From contig NZ_PKMZ01000013.1 in the NCBI RefSeq assembly GCF_002893625.1, positions 27,778 to 91,777 of the forward strand: DNA of 64,000 nucleotides, in the 5' to 3' direction. The notes under the pieces are model-generated. The model worked only from the letters and a program-made list of their open reading frames with translations, was not told where the DNA came from and made no database searches. Origin of the DNA: Mangrovicella endophytica (GTDB lineage Bacteria > Pseudomonadota > Alphaproteobacteria > Rhizobiales > Rhizobiaceae). Shown here piece after piece: positions 8,288 through 16,216 of this stretch. Both the position numbers and the translations under genes were made by a program. Every line of letters begins with the position of its first letter. The first letter of the stretch is position 1.

Positions 8288-8335
8288 CACGTTGCCTTAC
8301 TACCCCTAGATGTATCGGCGAAGGGGAGTCGACGG

Positions 8336-8770
8336 GTGAGAATCGGAACAGGCAACAGCTATCCGCTGGCGAGCCAGCGCCCGCCGTCACCGAGCGCCGA
8401 GCGCGCCGGCTCGTTTACGGCTGCCCTGGCGTCCGCGACGTCCGATCAGGCCGAGCAGGGCAAGGCGGCACAGCCCGACTTCACCAGCATGACCCGCAAG
8501 GAGCTGTCCGACTGGATGAACGGCAAGATCAGGAGCGGCGAGATGTCGTTGGACGACAGCTCGGCGTTCCTGGGAATGACGGTCAAGATCCCGGTCGGCG
8601 CCGGCCCGGGCTCGCGCATCGGCCTCGACGACAGCGAGCGCGTCAACTTCGTGAAAACCGCGCAGGACGGCCTTGCGGCTGCGCTGTCGCGGCACGACGA
8701 CGCGACGCGAGCGATGCTGGAGATCGCACTCCGAGTGATGCCGAACCCCGAGGCCGACCGAAGCGCCTGA
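8336..8770 (+). CDS. Conserved hypothetical protein, 144 residues
   Basis: GTG at 8336 is chosen because AAGGGGAG lies at good distance upstream and because the stretch before it is non-coding in character. After a low-complexity N-terminus (NSYPLASQRPPSPSAERAG) there is an amphipathic region MTRKELSDWMNGKIRSGEMS-LDDSSAFLGMTVKIP and an ending with LEIALRVMPNPEA. No catalytic motif, signal peptide or membrane segment is seen. The function is unknown. The near-consensus CtrA box upstream raises the possibility of a cell-cycle or motility role. Confidence 0.7.
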   Translation: MRIGTGNSYPLASQRPPSPSAERAGSFTAALASATSDQAEQGKAAQPDFTSMTRKELSDWMNGKIRSGEMSLDDSSAFLGMTVKIPVGAGPGSRIGLDDSERVNFVKTAQDGLAAALSRHDDATRAMLEIALRVMPNPEADRSA

Positions 8771-8820
8771 CAGGATGCTCGCTCGCACGGGACAGCTCGA
8801 ACGGGGCTGCGGGGCAGCGG

Positions 8821-9549
8821 CTAAGCGCCCGTGCTTCCTGAGCCGACGCGCCTGGCCAGGCATGCGCCCCAGAACAGGCTCGAAAAGAACCAGGTCGGCT
8901 CCTCGAACCCGGCCTCGGCGAGAAGTTCGGCCACCGCCGCTTCCGATGCGGGCGGATCGGCCCCTTCCAGGATCTTGCCGAGCTTGGCGCGCACCTCGTC
9001 CTCCGTCGCGCCCTGCATGCGCCAGCGCTCGCCCCAGGCGGCCAGCAGCAGCGGCTGGCTGGCATAGGCGTAGCGATTGCCCGCCAAGATCAGAGGGGCG
9101 CCCGGCGCAAGGCGGCTGGCGATCGACGCCAGCAGCCGGCGCTTGGCCTCGAGGCCCGGCTGGTGGTGAAGCACCCCGATCAGGGTCGCAGCGCCGAACC
9201 GGCGATCGGCTGGCAGATCGTCGACATAGCCGAGATGGAACTCGGTCCGCGCCGCCACGCCGTGCCGGGCGGCCTCCGCTTCGGCGATCTCCAGCATCGG
9301 CCGCGACGGATCGACGGCGGTGAAGTGCCAGCGCGGCGCAAGCCGGCTCGCCGAGACGATCTCCTGTGCCCCACCGCCCGCGCCGACCACGAGGATGTCG
9401 GCCTCGCCATCGCCGCCCAGCGTTGCCGACAGCATGCAGGCTGCCAGCTCGTGACAGGCGTCGTAGCCGGCAAGGGCGATGCGGCTCTGCGCCTGGTACT
9501 CGCCCGCGCGCGCCGGATCGAACTTTTGTGCAGCTGTTGTCGACGACAT
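8821..9549 (-). CDS. Class I SAM-dependent methyltransferase
   Basis: 242 residues. Motif I is ILVVGAGGGAQEI (about residues 52-64), followed by the acidic WHFTAVDPSRPMLEIAE strand, a YVDDLP loop and LIGVLHHQPG (motif IV region). An APGAPLILAGNRYAY strand follows. The start ATG 9549 is used; a TTG directly before it is less likely. The substrate is unknown. It ends close to, and convergent with, the gene ending at 8770. Confidence 0.82.
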   Translation of the reverse strand: MSSTTAAQKFDPARAGEYQAQSRIALAGYDACHELAACMLSATLGGDGEADILVVGAGGGAQEIVSASRLAPRWHFTAVDPSRPMLEIAEAEAARHGVAARTEFHLGYVDDLPADRRFGAATLIGVLHHQPGLEAKRRLLASIASRLAPGAPLILAGNRYAYASQPLLLAAWGERWRMQGATEDEVRAKLGKILEGADPPASEAAVAELLAEAGFEEPTWFFSSLFWGACLARRVGSGSTGA

Positions 9550-9597
9550 CAAGGATCGGGCCCGGTTGGCAGATTCGATTTCAACGCACCCTTATGG

Positions 9598-9626
9598 CAC
9601 GCCGCCCCTCCCGCAAAGGCGGCGTG
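9598..9626. repeat. Inverted repeat upstream of the methyltransferase gene
   Basis: CACGCCGCC and GGCGGCGTG form a perfect 9-bp stem with an 11-base loop between the DUF2239 and methyltransferase genes, both on the minus strand. It may terminate the DUF2239 transcript. Confidence 0.4.
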
Positions 9627-9701
9627 TCGCCCTGCGGCGCATGCCGTCACGGCACCGCAAGGCCGGTGGCGCTCTGAAGGCCGGCACGACAGGCCGGCGA
9701 G

Positions 9702-10322
9702 TCACCTCGCAGCGGCCAGCGTCAGCGCGTGGTCGCGGATATCCGGCGGCCAGGCGGCCATGCGCGCGGCAAAGCCCTCGGCATCGCCGGCGAAGAGCGC
9801 CCGAATCGCCTCCTCGTATCCCGGCAGATCGCCGGCCAGCGCGGCGAGGAAACGATAGGCGGCCTCTCGCGCCGCCTTGGCCAGGCTCTGCCCGCCATCA
9901 TCCGTCCGGCGCGCTGCGTCGACGAGGCGGCGCAGCGCCTGCGAGGCGCCGCCGGGCTGGGATGCCAGCCACTCCCAGTGGCGGGGCAGCAGCGTCACCT
10001 CGCGGGCGACGACGCCGAGTTTCGGGCGGCCGCGCAGCCGTGGCGGATGGCTCGCATCCGATCCGTCCTGGATACCGGCTGCGGCGTCCGCAGCATCTGC
10101 CGGCGCGGCGAACCTGGCCCGTATGTCCGCGTCGGTTCCACGCAGATCGAGGTCAATCACCGCGCCGGTGGTATCGTCGAAGGTGAGGATCGGCTCCTGC
10201 GTGCCCGACGTACCCTCCGCCTGCTGTGCCTTGACGGCGAGGGCGATGTCGACGAGCGGACCGCCGGCGAGCTTCCGCGCCCCGATGAAGGCAGTGCAGG
10301 GTCTTCGTGCGTGGTCGGCCAT
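9702..10322 (-). CDS. DUF2239 family protein
   Basis: 206 residues with the complete DUF2239 pattern: CTAFIGARKLAGGPLVDIAL at the N-terminus, ILTFDDTTGAVIDLDLRGT, then RGRPKLGVVAREVTLLPRHW-EWLASQPGGASQALRRLVD. The biochemical role of the family is unknown; the RGRPKLGV segment and compact basic centre suggest a nucleic-acid- or regulator-type protein, but this is inference. It is divergent from the GIY-YIG gene, and a perfect 12-bp palindrome sits between them. Confidence 0.9.
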   Translation of the reverse strand: MADHARRPCTAFIGARKLAGGPLVDIALAVKAQQAEGTSGTQEPILTFDDTTGAVIDLDLRGTDADIRARFAAPADAADAAAGIQDGSDASHPPRLRGRPKLGVVAREVTLLPRHWEWLASQPGGASQALRRLVDAARRTDDGGQSLAKAAREAAYRFLAALAGDLPGYEEAIRALFAGDAEGFAARMAAWPPDIRDHALTLAAAR

Positions 10323-10371
10323 GGCGTCTCCTGGGGCGGACTATACGAGCAATCCGCGAAGTCCGTCAATT

Positions 10372-10383
10372 TCACCCGGGTGA
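10372..10383. promoter_or_regulatory. Perfect 12-bp palindrome TCACCCGGGTGA, candidate operator
   Basis: The palindrome sits 50 bases upstream of the DUF2239 start and 57 bases upstream of the GIY-YIG start, in their shared divergent promoter region. The flanks are AT-rich (ATT before, TATTG after), as expected for an operator near -10/-35 elements. The cognate regulator is not identifiable. Confidence 0.45.
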
Positions 10384-10439
10384 TATTGTCATCTTCGCTG
10401 GTCTCGCCTAGCGTTGCGGTCCTAGCGCGAGGACCGCCG

Positions 10440-10775
10440 ATGAAAGCCGAAGACCGCAAGGCCGCGACGAGCGCCTACAAGGAACGGAAGGTCGAGGCCG
10501 GCATCTATGCCGTCCGTTGCGCGGCCTCGGGCGAAGTCTGGGTCGGCGGCGCGCCGGACCTGTCGACAATCCAGAACCGCCTCTGGTTCACCCTTCGCCA
10601 GGGCGTGAACACGCATCGCTCGCTGCAGAGCGCATGGGCGGCGCATGGAGCGGAGGCATTTGGCTTCGAGGTGGTCGAGCGGCTGGACGAGGAGACGATC
10701 GGCTATGTCCGCAAGCGGATCATGAAGGAATGCCTCGATCACTGGGCCGAGGCGCTCGGGGCCGTGCGGATTTGA
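10440..10775 (+). CDS. GIY-YIG nuclease-fold protein
   Basis: 111 residues. The signature is AGIYAVRCAASGEVWVGGAPDL, where the usual YIG is WVG, followed by QNRLWFTLRQG and HRSLQSAWAAHG-EAFGFEVVE, which fits a small stand-alone GIY-YIG protein. An arginine is present in the expected helix. Such proteins are widespread and their substrates are mostly unknown. The stop codon overlaps the proposed TTG start of the next gene. Confidence 0.85.
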   Translation: MKAEDRKAATSAYKERKVEAGIYAVRCAASGEVWVGGAPDLSTIQNRLWFTLRQGVNTHRSLQSAWAAHGAEAFGFEVVERLDEETIGYVRKRIMKECLDHWAEALGAVRI

Positions 10776-11737
10776 GCACGGCGCTTCGGTCGGACAGCGT
10801 AACGGCGAGCGGCATCACGCTCGCCTATGACAGCTTCGAGGCGGATACGGCCGAGACGATCCTGCTGATTGCCGGCCTCGGCACGCAGATGATCCGCTGG
10901 CGCGATGCATTCTGCTGCCAGCTGGCAGCGCGGGGCTACCGTGTCGTGCGGTTCGACAACCGCGACACGGGAGGCTCGACCTCCTTCGCCCGGCACGATG
11001 GGATGGATTTTGCGACCTTCGCCTCGCTGCTCGCAAGCGGACAGAGGCCGGAAGTCGCCTATACGCTCGGTGACATGGCGCTGGACGCGGTCGGCCTGCT
11101 CGACGCCCTCTCCGTCGACCGAGCCCATCTCGTCGGACGCTCGATGGGCGGCATGATCGCGCAGATCATGGCGAGCGAGCATGCTTCGCGCGTCCTGTCG
11201 CTCACCTCCATCATGGCGAGTTCGGGCAATCCGGACCTGCCGCCACCAGCCCCGGACGCGCTGGCGCTGATGATGCGCCCGGCGCCCGATCCAGCACGCG
11301 ACCGAGACGGCTTCATCGACGCTGCGGTCGTCTTCGCGCGGCGGATCGCCGGCAGCGCCTATCCGCTCGACGAAGGGGCATACCGGGCGCTGATCGAGGC
11401 GGAACTGCGCCGCGGCTATGTCTATGGCGGCGTCGGACGGCACGTTGCGGCGATTGTCCTGTCCGGTGACCGGCGCGCCGGACTGTCCACGATCGCGGCA
11501 CCGACGCTCGTCGTGCACGGAACGGACGACGTCCTGTTCCCGCTGGCCTGCGGCGAGGACACCGCAGCTGCCATTTCCGGCGCGAACTGGCTGCCGATCG
11601 AGGGGATGGGGCATGATCTGCCGCCGGCCCTGGACGGGTCCATCGTCGATGCCATCGAGCGGACCGCGCGCCGCGCTATGGCCGAGCGCGGCGTGCCGGG
11701 TGCTCGGCCAGCGGTCGCGCCGATGCCCGTGAAATAG
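10772..11737 (+). CDS. Alpha/beta hydrolase
   Basis: About 321 residues from a TTG at 10772 overlapping the TGA of the GIY-YIG gene (TTGA), which indicates coupling. No ATG or GTG lies in a better place. Features are ETILLIAGLGTQMIRW (oxyanion loop region), VRFDNRDTGGS, nucleophile elbow VGRSMGGM (Ser near residue 126), acid in HGTDDVLFP, and histidine in EGMGHDLPP. This is a complete catalytic triad of the esterase or epoxide-hydrolase type. The substrate is unknown. Confidence 0.85.
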   Translation: MSTALRSDSVTASGITLAYDSFEADTAETILLIAGLGTQMIRWRDAFCCQLAARGYRVVRFDNRDTGGSTSFARHDGMDFATFASLLASGQRPEVAYTLGDMALDAVGLLDALSVDRAHLVGRSMGGMIAQIMASEHASRVLSLTSIMASSGNPDLPPPAPDALALMMRPAPDPARDRDGFIDAAVVFARRIAGSAYPLDEGAYRALIEAELRRGYVYGGVGRHVAAIVLSGDRRAGLSTIAAPTLVVHGTDDVLFPLACGEDTAAAISGANWLPIEGMGHDLPPALDGSIVDAIERTARRAMAERGVPGARPAVAPMPVK

Positions 11738-11760
11738 AGACGCCCCTGACGGGCGCGGCG

Positions 11761-12192
11761 TCAGAGCTGCGCGCCGAGCGCTGCCCAGGCCGCCATCTCG
11801 CCATCGGCGATCGTCAGCGTCACGCGCCAGGCGTCGCTGCGGCGCAGGAGATAGACGTGCTCCCATGCGGCGATGACGCCGTCGTCGGCGCCGATCATGC
11901 GATAGGCCATGCGAGCCTGCGCGACGCCGGGGAACAGCTCGGACAGGCTCAGGAGCTCGCCCTCGGGACGGACGACGCCCTGCCGGCGGTAGAAGTCCAT
12001 TAGTGCCACGCAATGATCGCGGAACGCGCTTCGCGGCAGAGCGAAGTTGCCGGCGGGTGAGGGGAACAGCCCGACCGGCTCCCACAGCGCGCTCAACGCA
12101 TCGGCATCATCGCGGGCAAAGGCTTCGACATAGCGGGCGAAGAAGGCGGCGATCTCGGCGTCGACGGTCATGGATGTCGCAGCTGCTCGCAT
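11761..12192 (-). CDS. SnoaL-like / DUF4440-type small protein
   Basis: 143 residues. The ATG at 12192 shares one base with the stop of the ParD-like gene (TGATG), so the genes are likely coupled. MTVDAEIAAFF at 12171 is an alternative start. FFARYVEAFARDDADALSALW and later AWEHVYLLRRSDAWRVTLTIADGEMAAW are typical of the NTF2-like cone fold (SnoaL/DUF4440). No catalytic residues can be assigned. It occupies the position where a toxin would be expected after an antitoxin but does not look like one. Confidence 0.7.
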   Translation of the reverse strand: MRAAATSMTVDAEIAAFFARYVEAFARDDADALSALWEPVGLFPSPAGNFALPRSAFRDHCVALMDFYRRQGVVRPEGELLSLSELFPGVAQARMAYRMIGADDGVIAAWEHVYLLRRSDAWRVTLTIADGEMAAWAALGAQL

Positions 12193-12398
12193 CAGGCGGC
12201 CGTGGCCTCGACGAGGCCGACCCCGGCCTCGACAAGCTGCGCCTTGACGATGTCGTTGAAGCTCCAGGTCGGATTGGCCTCGGCCAGCATGCCGATCCTC
12301 AGCCAGAACTCGGCCTGCGCGTTGATGGAGCGGCACATCACCGCGCTGGCGCGGCGAACCTCCTCATGAACGCGGTCGTCGATCTTCACGATGCCCAT
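12192..12398 (-). CDS. ParD-like antitoxin family protein
   Basis: 68 residues. GIVKIDDRVHEEVRRASAVM-CRSINAQAEFWLRIGMLAEANP and SFNDIV match the ParD-like antitoxin family, with a predicted ribbon-helix-helix N-terminus. The ATG is preceded by a short leader and a perfect 17-bp palindrome that can act as its own operator. No ParE/RelE gene follows; the next gene is a SnoaL-like protein. It is either an orphan antitoxin or a plain regulator. Confidence 0.85.
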   Translation of the reverse strand: MGIVKIDDRVHEEVRRASAVMCRSINAQAEFWLRIGMLAEANPTWSFNDIVKAQLVEAGVGLVEATAA

Positions 12399-12412
12399 CA
12401 GCCGTCTCTACA

Positions 12413-12429
12413 ATATACGAAACGTATAT
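12413..12429. promoter_or_regulatory. Palindromic operator candidate upstream of the ParD-like gene
   Basis: ATATACG-AAA-CGTATAT, perfect 7-base arms, 15 bases upstream of the start codon at 12398. On the minus strand TATATT overlaps it as a possible -10 element. Ribbon-helix-helix antitoxins bind such short palindromes to repress their own operons. Confidence 0.6.
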
Positions 12430-12564
12430 GCTCCGTAGCACTGCTGGGTCAAGTCTATGAGCGGGTCGCATGTGCCGATCGCCCGCGTCACGACAGGCGG
12501 GGGCGCTCCATCGGGCCAAGAAAGGCCTTCCTCAGCGCCGGCGCGCGATGGTCCGCAGGCCGCG

Positions 12565-13122
12565 TCAGACCGCCGTCCTGGAGCTGCGAACGGCGGCGAC
12601 GGTCAACCACAGTGCCGACACCAGGAAATAGAAGGCACCGAAGGCCGCATAGGGAGCGACATCGACGATCGAGGGCGGGATCACGCCGGCCGACTTGTGG
12701 ATCATGTGGCCGCCGGCCAGTACGGACTGCGCACCGCTCAGGATCATGGCCCATTGGCCGCTTTGCGAACGCCACCGCCGAAGGCCGGTGAAGAGCTGCA
12801 GGAGGCCCGACAACACCGCCCAGACGCCGAAGGCGGCCAGGACCGTATAAGTGTCCCGCATCACCGCCATGATGACGATCATAGTCATGACGCTGCTGGC
12901 ACCGACATTCAGGGCCTGCGACCTGTTTGCCGTCAGGCCTCCAGAGGCACGGGCATCGACGAAGTTCGCCGCAGCATCCCAGGCCGGATAGATCACCAGC
13001 AGGAGGGCAGCGAGGCTCGGGTGACCCGCGGCCAGCACGGCGGCCGCCACCCATGCGATCGAGAACGCGGCTCGGACATAATAGTAGAAGCGCAGCCATC
13101 GGGGCTGCTGGACGACCGACAT
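12565..13122 (-). CDS. Small polytopic membrane protein (DUF308/HdeD-like)
   Basis: 185 residues with about six membrane segments, starting MSVVQQPRWLRFYYYVRAAF. This start is fixed by AAGGAGGA seven bases upstream; an ATG next to the ribosome-binding site is too close. The paired-helix pattern and length resemble HdeD/DUF308-type proteins, but similarity is modest. It is divergent from a TetR gene, with a palindrome between them, and is the likely target of that regulator. Confidence 0.75.
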   Translation of the reverse strand: MSVVQQPRWLRFYYYVRAAFSIAWVAAAVLAAGHPSLAALLLVIYPAWDAAANFVDARASGGLTANRSQALNVGASSVMTMIVIMAVMRDTYTVLAAFGVWAVLSGLLQLFTGLRRWRSQSGQWAMILSGAQSVLAGGHMIHKSAGVIPPSIVDVAPYAAFGAFYFLVSALWLTVAAVRSSRTAV

Positions 13123-13150
13123 CGGCATTCCTCCTTGAACGATGAGCAAA

Positions 13151-13162
13151 CCTACTAGTAGG
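13151..13162. promoter_or_regulatory. Palindromic TetR operator candidate
   Basis: CCTACTAGTAGG is a perfect 12-bp palindrome, followed directly by TAGGTAG, so the half-site CTACCTA is repeated. It lies 29 bases upstream of the membrane-protein start and about 80 bases before the TetR start, in their shared promoter region. Confidence 0.6.
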
Positions 13163-13243
13163 TAGGTAGCTGGTCGTCAACGGGGGTGGTGTCAGGGATG
13201 CGTCCGGTTGCCGATCTGCCGACTAGAAGGTAGAGCTGTGCCC

Positions 13244-13816
13244 ATGGGATCACCGACCGCCGACAAAATCCTCGACGCCGCTCGGTCGCTGCTCGTGGCG
13301 GGCGGCTATAACGGCTTCAGCTACGCCGATATCTCGACGGCCGTCGGCATCCGCAAAGCCAGCATCCACCATCACTATCCCACCAAGGCCGAGCTGGTTG
13401 CGGTGCTGCTCCGCCGCTACGTGCAGCAGGCGCAGGACGGCCTGGCCGCCCTCAGCCAGGCGGTCGACGATCCTGCGGGGCAGCTGGACGCGTATCTCGC
13501 CTATTGGCAGGCCTGCCTTCTGGACGCCACGCAGCCCTTCTGCGTCTGCGCGATGCTGGCGAGCGAGATGCCGCTGCTTCCCGAGCCGGTGGCGGTCGAG
13601 GTGCGCAGCCACTTCCGGACCCTTTCGGAATGGCTGACCGGCGTGCTGACGGCGGGGGAGACCCGAGGTTCGTTCCGCCTGAATGCGAGCCCTGAGGCGG
13701 AAGCGCAGATGATCATGGCGGCCGTCCACGGCGCCATGCTGTCGGCCCGTGCCTTCGGCGATGCGACGCTGTTTCTGGCGATCATGGGGCCGCAGGCGGC
13801 CCGACTTCGCGCCTGA
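13244..13816 (+). CDS. TetR/AcrR family transcriptional regulator
   Basis: 190 residues. The N-terminal helix-turn-helix is KILDAARSLLVAGGYNGFSY-ADISTAVGIRKASIHHHYPTKAEL, and the C-terminal helical domain ends FLAIMGPQAARLRA. The C-terminal half resembles the LmrA/YxaF group (LLDATQPFCVCAMLASEMPLLP). ATG 13244 is used; GTG 13238 is an alternative. It is divergent from the membrane-protein gene at 12565 and probably represses it and itself through the CCTACTAGTAGG palindrome. Confidence 0.9.
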   Translation: MGSPTADKILDAARSLLVAGGYNGFSYADISTAVGIRKASIHHHYPTKAELVAVLLRRYVQQAQDGLAALSQAVDDPAGQLDAYLAYWQACLLDATQPFCVCAMLASEMPLLPEPVAVEVRSHFRTLSEWLTGVLTAGETRGSFRLNASPEAEAQMIMAAVHGAMLSARAFGDATLFLAIMGPQAARLRA

Positions 13817-14078
13817 CGAGGGCAGACCTCCTGCGGACAAGCGCGGCCGACAGGATCATCATGATCATCGGTCTCGCAATGGCGGTGGCCGCTCGTCTGC
13901 CGTCTCCCTTCGACGGCTCGGCGCCGATGTCTCCCATGCGCACAAGCATCGCGCTTGCCGCGGGGTGCGGGAGCCAGACGCCGGCTCGGACGAGCGCTCG
14001 ACGGCCGCAGACACGACAGTTAGCCGATCGGCAAAGTTTCTGCTTGCATCGGACGCCGTGCGGTGAATAGTTAGCGAC

Positions 14079-14420
14079 ATGGCTAAGCATGACGCCGACC
14101 TGTCGCAGCTCTTCCACGCCCTCGCCGATCCGACCCGCCGCGCGATGCTGACGCGGCTGGCCGAAGGGCCGGCCGCTGTCTCGGATCTTGCCGGCCCGAC
14201 AGGGCTGCGCCTGCCGACGGTGATGCGCCACCTCGCCGTGCTCGAAGAGGCCGGACTGATCACCACTGCCAAGGACGGGCGGATCCGCACCTGCGCCATC
14301 GAGCCCGGGGCGCTCGATCCGGCCCGGACCTGGCTCGACGAGCAGCGGGCCCTCTGGAACGCCCGCCTCGACCGGCTCGACGCCTTCGTAATGACCGTGA
14401 TGAAGGAGCGTGAACCATGA
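14079..14420 (+). CDS. ArsR-family transcriptional regulator
   Basis: 113 residues. LSQLFHALADPTRRAMLTRL-AEGPAAVSDLAGPTGLRLPTVMRHLAVLEEAGLITTAKDGR is a clear winged-helix ArsR domain. No metal-binding cysteines are present. It overlaps the SRPBCC gene by four bases (ATGA). ArsR plus AHSA1/SRPBCC gene pairs are common in Alphaproteobacteria, where the regulator usually controls the pair; the ligand is unknown. Confidence 0.92.
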   Translation: MAKHDADLSQLFHALADPTRRAMLTRLAEGPAAVSDLAGPTGLRLPTVMRHLAVLEEAGLITTAKDGRIRTCAIEPGALDPARTWLDEQRALWNARLDRLDAFVMTVMKEREP

Positions 14421-15325
14421 CACAGATGCTGATGGGCCAGACGAGAGGCGAGCCGGAGCGCTTCGCGACATTGCACTTCGAGCGCGACGTCGCCGCGCCG
14501 CTGGAGGTCCTGTGGCAGGCCTGGACCGCGCCGGCCGCCCGGGCGATCTGGGCCGCGCCGACGCCGGCGGTGACGGTGGAGATCACAGAGGCCGTGACGC
14601 GCGTCGGCGGGCGCGAGCTCTCGCTCTGCAAGGTGGCCGGCCAGCCGGACATCGCCTGCGAATGCGGCTGGCTGGTGCTGCAGCGGGAGCTGCGCAGCGT
14701 GAACTACGAGGTGATCTCCAGCGAGGGCGCCACGCGATCGGCCGCGCTGGTGACGGCGGATTTTGCGGGTTCGGGCGAAGGCAGCCGGCTGGCCGTGACG
14801 GTGCAGCTGTCGCCGCTCGCCGCCGGCATGGAGGCCGGCTACCGCGAGGGCTTCGGCGCGGGCCTCGCCAATCTCGCTGACGTGGCCGAGCGGACCATGG
14901 TGCTGCAGCGGGTGATCCGGGCGCCGCGATCGCTCGTCTGGGGCGCCTGGATGAACCCGGAGACGCTGCCGCGCTGGTGGGGGCCGGACGGCTTCTCCTG
15001 CCGCACCAGCCGGATCGATCTGAGGGCCGGCGGGGAGTGGGTCTTCGACATGATCGGGCCGGACGGCACGGTGTTCCCGAACCATCACCGCTACGGCGAT
15101 GTGCGGCCGCAGGAGCGCTTCGACTACACGCTGCACTGGGGCGAGAACGGGCCCAAGCATGCCGACGCCTGGGCCACGTTCCAGGAGGAGGACGGGACGA
15201 CGCGGGTCACCCTCGGCATGGTCTTCAGCACGGCGGCGGAGTTCCAGACCGCCAGGGGCTTCGGCGCGGTGGAGCTGGGGCATCAGACCCTCGGCAAGCT
15301 CGACCGTTTCGTCACGTGGCGCTGA
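14417..15325 (+). CDS. Tandem SRPBCC (AHSA1-like) domain protein
   Basis: 302 residues made of two START-like domains. The first (about 15-155) begins FATLHFERDVAAPLEVLWQAWT. The second (about 160-300) begins LQRVIRAPRSLVWGAWMNPE-TLPRWWGPDGF and ends QTLGKLDRFV. Single-domain AHSA1 proteins are about 150 residues, so this is a fused pair. The WWGPDGFSC and GGEWVFDMIGPDG motifs are typical of the second domain. It is co-translated with the ArsR gene. Ligand or activity is unknown. Confidence 0.88.
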   Translation: MTQMLMGQTRGEPERFATLHFERDVAAPLEVLWQAWTAPAARAIWAAPTPAVTVEITEAVTRVGGRELSLCKVAGQPDIACECGWLVLQRELRSVNYEVISSEGATRSAALVTADFAGSGEGSRLAVTVQLSPLAAGMEAGYREGFGAGLANLADVAERTMVLQRVIRAPRSLVWGAWMNPETLPRWWGPDGFSCRTSRIDLRAGGEWVFDMIGPDGTVFPNHHRYGDVRPQERFDYTLHWGENGPKHADAWATFQEEDGTTRVTLGMVFSTAAEFQTARGFGAVELGHQTLGKLDRFVTWR

Positions 15326-15395
15326 GACATTGCCAACGGGAGCGGCGCGGCGGCGGATGCCGCCGTGGCGCACCGACCCCGGTCATCCCATCCCG

Positions 15396-16136
15396 CTAGG
15401 TCGTCTGGCCGCCGTCGACGGTGAGGATCGCTCCGGTGATGTGCCGGGCGGCGGGCGTCGCAAGGAAGGCGACCGCGGCGGCGACATCCTGTGGCGTGCC
15501 GAAGCGGCCGAGCGGGCTGAGGCTGCGCTGGAACTCGGAGAACTCGCCATTGGCGGGATTCATGTCGGTGTCGGTGGATCCCGGCTGAACCAGGTTCACC
15601 GTGATATCGCGGGGACCGAGCTCGCGGGCGAGGCCGCGGGTGAAGGAATGAAGCGCGGACTTGGTCATGTAGTAGACCGTCCCGGTGTCGCCGACGATGC
15701 GCTCGGCGCCCGCCGAGCCGATGGTCACGATGCGCCCGCCGGCGGAAAGATGGGGGATCGCCGCCTGCGCCGCGAGCAGCGGCGCGCGCACATTCACCGC
15801 CAGCAGCGCGTCGATCGCCTCGACGCTGATATCGGCAATGGCGGCATAGAGGGCGATGGCGGCATTGTTGACGAGGATGTCGAGGCCGCCCAAAGCCGCC
15901 GCCGCGTCGTCGACCGAGCGCTTGATGGCCGCGGGATCGGCGCTGTCTGCCTGGATGGCAAGGGCCTGCCGGCCCTTGGCCTCGATGGCGCGCACCACCT
16001 CGGCGGCGCGATCGGCCGAGCGCTCATAGGTGATGGCGACGTCGGCGCCCTTGTCGGCCAGAGCGAGAGCAATGGCGGCCCCGATGCCGCGGGAGGCGCC
16101 GGTGACGAGGGCGCGCTTGCCGGAGAGTTCAACCAT
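15396..16136 (-). CDS. SDR-family oxidoreductase
   Basis: 246 residues with the classical motifs: TGASRGIGAA (about residue 12), NNAA (about 91), serine in IGSAG, the catalytic YYMTK (Y-x3-K), and a C-terminal ITGAILTVDGGQTT. It fits the 3-oxoacyl-ACP reductase-like group. It is divergent from a TetR gene 80 bases away, which is the usual arrangement for a TetR-controlled SDR. The substrate is unknown. Confidence 0.92.
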   Translation of the reverse strand: MVELSGKRALVTGASRGIGAAIALALADKGADVAITYERSADRAAEVVRAIEAKGRQALAIQADSADPAAIKRSVDDAAAALGGLDILVNNAAIALYAAIADISVEAIDALLAVNVRAPLLAAQAAIPHLSAGGRIVTIGSAGAERIVGDTGTVYYMTKSALHSFTRGLARELGPRDITVNLVQPGSTDTDMNPANGEFSEFQRSLSPLGRFGTPQDVAAAVAFLATPAARHITGAILTVDGGQTT

Positions 16137-16150
16137 GGTGGTGCTTTCTG

Positions 16151-16162
16151 TATTGATCGATA
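16151..16162. promoter_or_regulatory. Weak inverted repeat in the SDR/TetR promoter region
   Basis: TATTGATCGATA is an imperfect palindrome (one mismatched pair) in the 80-base divergent region. It is a modest candidate for the TetR operator. Confidence 0.3.
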
Positions 16163-16216
16163 GATATATGCCTATGGTCGTTGTCAGGCCCGGTCAAGAG
16201 AATTATATAATGACCG

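Noticed and set aside
11761..12192. Toxin partner for the ParD-like antitoxin
   Set aside because: The protein is NTF2/SnoaL-like and has no RelE/ParE pattern.
13861..14070. 69-codon plus-strand frame between TetR and ArsR genes
   Set aside because: No ribosome-binding site and biased shadow-like composition; overlaps the ArsR promoter region.
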